Source: Cycas panzhihuaensis
Lineage: Eukaryota > Cycadophyta
DNA: 64,000 nucleotides
Assembly: GCA_023213395.1 (NCBI GenBank)
Contig: CM041465.1
Coordinates: 77,693,741 to 77,757,740, forward strand
Reading direction: 5' to 3'
Below, in pieces: positions 61,271-64,000 of this stretch; the first letter of the stretch is position 1, and each line of letters starts with the position of its first letter. The translations under genes and the position numbers were made by a program. A model generated the notes under the pieces. It was not told the DNA's origin, searched no databases, and was given only the letters and a program-made list of their open reading frames with translations.

Positions 61271-61511
61271 TACAAACCTCCTTAAGGTTAATTAGTTGTT
61301 TATTAAATGAAACGACATCTTGTGAATAGTCGTGACTTTTAGGAGAAGGGGTCTATCATGCACCTATAAATGAGGCCTCCAATGTATTGTACATCATCTA
61401 TTCTTTGATAAACAATTATTGAGTCAGTTGACTATTCAATATTCTTAAGCATGCTTGTGTATTCAACACAAATCTGACATTCTTCCCTAGTTATGGAATT
61501 GGTCTATAACA
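61271..61511 (+). repeat. 5' LTR (3' part) of gypsy element G
   Basis: The right end ...TCTATAACA at 61511 is fixed by the primer site two bases later. A TATAAA box is at 61365-61370 (CACCTATAAATGAGG), fitting an LTR promoter. The LTR's left end is not defined, because the partner LTR is outside the window. Confidence 0.65.
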
Positions 61512-61513
61512 AG

Positions 61514-61525
61514 TGGTATTAGAGC
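61514..61525 (+). promoter_or_regulatory. Primer-binding site of element G
   Basis: TGGTATTAGAGC, one change from the initiator-Met primer site, two bases after the LTR end. Confidence 0.85.
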
Positions 61526-63125
61526 GAGTTTCTACCCTATGGCCATATCAACCTTGTGTCTAACTAATTTAAAGGGTTAACTCAAAGTGCAATATATTAA
61601 TTATTAAATATCTTAAAATTGAGGTTGCATCCTCCTCTTACTATGTCACACTCGTTGTCATTTATTCAGCAGCATCAAATATTGATCATGTAAAATATGT
61701 AGATGTTTTAATATTAAAGTCACCTCAAATATTAATATCACTTTACATTAGCAAACCATGCGAGAAATTTTAAAATCTTTCCCTCATTACATATCTATAT
61801 ATCTACCTACCTTTGCTTAAATATTATTATTTTACAAGTCATAAAGCATGAATAATTAATCATATTCATTGATGTACAAATTCTATTCTCCCTTTTGTTC
61901 CAATATTATTGTCACAACGATTACACCATAAATTTATGCAAAAATATTTCTTTGTATATGATATAAATTTAGCCGTAATTAAAATTGTTGATTGAAGCAT
62001 ATAAGTTACTGCCACACTTATTGTCATATTTATATTACATTATTATCGTTGTACATACTATTTCAATTTGCAAAACATCTGAGGGATATTTACTAAAAAG
62101 AACACATACATTATGATTGTAGCCTGCTATAATTATCATTGCATTAATCATTATTTTCTTCCTGTGCAAAACTGAACTGTTTAATAGTCTTGTATATTCT
62201 TGTTTCTCTGGTATGTCTGGTCCTTCCATGTTAACCGTCTTTCCTCCATTGTCTTCCATTCTATTTCACCTTTTTTTCTCTGTACTTCATCTATCCATTT
62301 ATCTTACATTTACTATTTATAATATATAATTATAATATATATAGTATATGTTAGAAAATCTATACTTTATCGTTTAATACTATTGAATAGTCATTACAAC
62401 CTTTTAATATATATCTTTAATATTTTCATATTTGCCTTAACTATAATTTCACTTATATATTATATACATTCTTTAATATAATACATATTTTGTATACACA
62501 CACACACACACACACATTTGATATTTGTCTTATTTATTATGTCACAAAATTAAATCTGGCATCTTGTAATATTATAGCATAAGGTAGCATCATAATTAAC
62601 GATCTTGTTATGCTGAGTATTCAAATAGTTATCTTTTGCACTCAAAGTTAGAGTTGCATATATATAATGAAAAGATAAATATTAGCGGTGACTTATTCCT
62701 TGACACAAATTCGAGACTCAACATGGAGTTGCTCTTTATGCTGAGTTGAAGTTATGAAGTTGCGACTGTATCATTCTCACCATATTATCTGATCATTAGT
62801 TGAAACCAACTAGATTGTTCTCCTTATTATTTGATCCTACCTTTCACCAGTAATATATCAAGTTATATCATTGTCTAAAGTTACCTATATCACCTATAAT
62901 ATTGTATAACTACCTAATACACTATTTGGTCTGTCATCTTCCATCTCCACATTTTTGCCATTTTCTGTCTATCACCATCTAACATCTCCCTATCTTGCAT
63001 CCCTGTGTGCCATTTTTCCTTCCTGTTCTTGATTAAACATTAACTTCATGTAATCTAACAAGTTATAATCTTTTGACTACTAAGGCTAATCGATGGAGTT
63101 ATACCTATACTATTGTTAAAGCAAT
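61526..63125 (+). other. Leader of element G
   Basis: 1.6 kb of AT-rich sequence between primer site and gag with no recognised coding. It holds an (AC)n run at 62496-62516. Confidence 0.55.
62496..62516. repeat. (AC)n microsatellite
   Basis: Ten AC units. Confidence 0.95.
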
Positions 63126-64000
63126 GAATACGAAAGAAATGGCAGACAATACCATCCAAAAGGATATTGTCGAACCGATCACTCATGTGGTCTATGAAGT
63201 AATTCAAACATAAAATGCTCTTTTAAATCATACTTTACATTCGATTTTAGACAAATTGACAATCATAACAATGAGCAGGAAAGAGGATATGATTGTCCCA
63301 GATTCTGAGGATGAAGTAATGAGTTGACAATCTTATATCAGAAATCATACTATAAAAAAATATTTAGGTCCTCAAGACAACTCTAATTAACATTGAAAAT
63401 GAAGCTATCAAAAAATATCTTAATGAGTATCAAAGTTTGACCCCTGAGGAACAAAAGATAGTGGGTTTCCAAGCATATTTTAACTGCCTTCAAAGTATAC
63501 AGTTACAAAAAATGAAAAAATTATGATACAATATTTTAGCATTGAGCAAAAATCACATGAACCAAGGGTGTGGATCCAATAGATGGAAAACTACTTTCGT
63601 TTAGTAGAAATTGATCTAACAGAACAAGTCTCTATTGCTGCCCTACATATGGATGGAATATCATATGAATAGTAGCAGTGTCTCAAACAAACTTCATTCT
63701 GAGATCAATTACTAACTTGGAAAGAGTTTATTTATTTATTTATTGAATGATTTGAAATAGTAACTAATTACGATTACTATTGTAAGTTACAAAGATTAAA
63801 ACAAGTTGGTTCTATAGAAGAATACAATACATCATTCACAAGGCTAAGCTATGTGTTAGAAGACACCCCAACTAATTAACTTATCTAATTATATATAGAT
63901 GGACTGATAACAAAGATCCAAGTTGATGTTAAAATTTAAGAACTAAAGGATCTTAACAAGGCAATACAATTATCTAGAATACATGAAGATAAACATAATG
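63126..64000 (+). pseudogene. Gag of gypsy element G, cut by the window edge
   Basis: From about 63555 the plus strand reads a retrotransposon gag core: MENYFRLVEIDLTEQVSIAA, LHMDGISYE then two stops where the family has WW, TWKEFIYLFIE, LQRLKQVGSIEEYNTSFTRL, LYIDGLITKIQVDVKI, and LNKAIQLSRIHEDKH. The first part (63126-63340: MNTKEMADNTIQKDIVEPI) precedes a frame break. The stops at Trp and Gln positions show it is dead. The rest of the element lies beyond base 64000. Confidence 0.8.

Noticed and set aside
62035-62259. 74-codon minus-strand open frame in the leader of element G
   Set aside because: Lies in AT-rich leader, no family resemblance, no start or promoter context.

Overview
This is a stretch of plant nuclear DNA, about 90% LTR-retrotransposon sequence around one clear host gene. 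I see no bacterial-style genes, tRNA, rRNA or CRISPR array. The plant assignment rests on a ten-exon plant-type myo-inositol oxygenase gene, plant Ty1/copia and Ty3/gypsy (including Tat-type) elements, a plant mobile domain (PMD) gene and a starch-synthase fragment. The nested, heavily mutated elements suit a large-genome seed plant, perhaps a gymnosperm; that last step is a guess.

Layout. 1-6141: decayed minus-strand Ty3/gypsy element running off the left edge. 7149-34900: a three-layer nest. The outer copia-type element A (LTRs 7149-7526 and 34519-34900, target duplication CTTTT) contains copia element B (7734-30694, duplication GTCTT). B's left LTR is split by a 16.5-kb Tat-like gypsy element (7893-24411, 2.5-kb LTRs, duplication GGATC/AGATC). 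The Tat-like element carries gag, protease, RT, RNase H and integrase on the minus strand, a second archaeal-type RNase H next to its 3' LTR, and an antisense PMD gene that still has an intron. 34906-39007: badly decayed plus-strand copia element C. 39008-41185: small non-autonomous LTR element D.

42150-45975: MIOX promoter and gene, the only intact-looking host locus. The exons join to a 308-residue protein with all six expected iron ligands. Three identical CCACGTCA boxes lie upstream, and a dead copy of the last exon lies in intron 9.

48035-60575: minus-strand copia element E (299-bp LTRs, duplication TTTCT/TTACT). E is interrupted by a 3.2-kb non-autonomous LTR element F (50613-53794, 280-bp LTRs, duplication CAAAG) that has captured a piece of a starch synthase gene. 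E's leader plus most of its 5' LTR has been tandemly duplicated. 61100-64000: 5' LTR, primer-binding site, leader and gag of plus-strand gypsy element G, which leaves the right edge.

Order of events from nesting: A, then B, then the Tat-like element on the left; C, then D in the middle; E, then F on the right. Most pol genes are dead, often through stops at conserved Gln or Trp positions. Coordinates of LTR ends, target duplications and MIOX exons were read by eye from the sequence; no alignment or database search was run.
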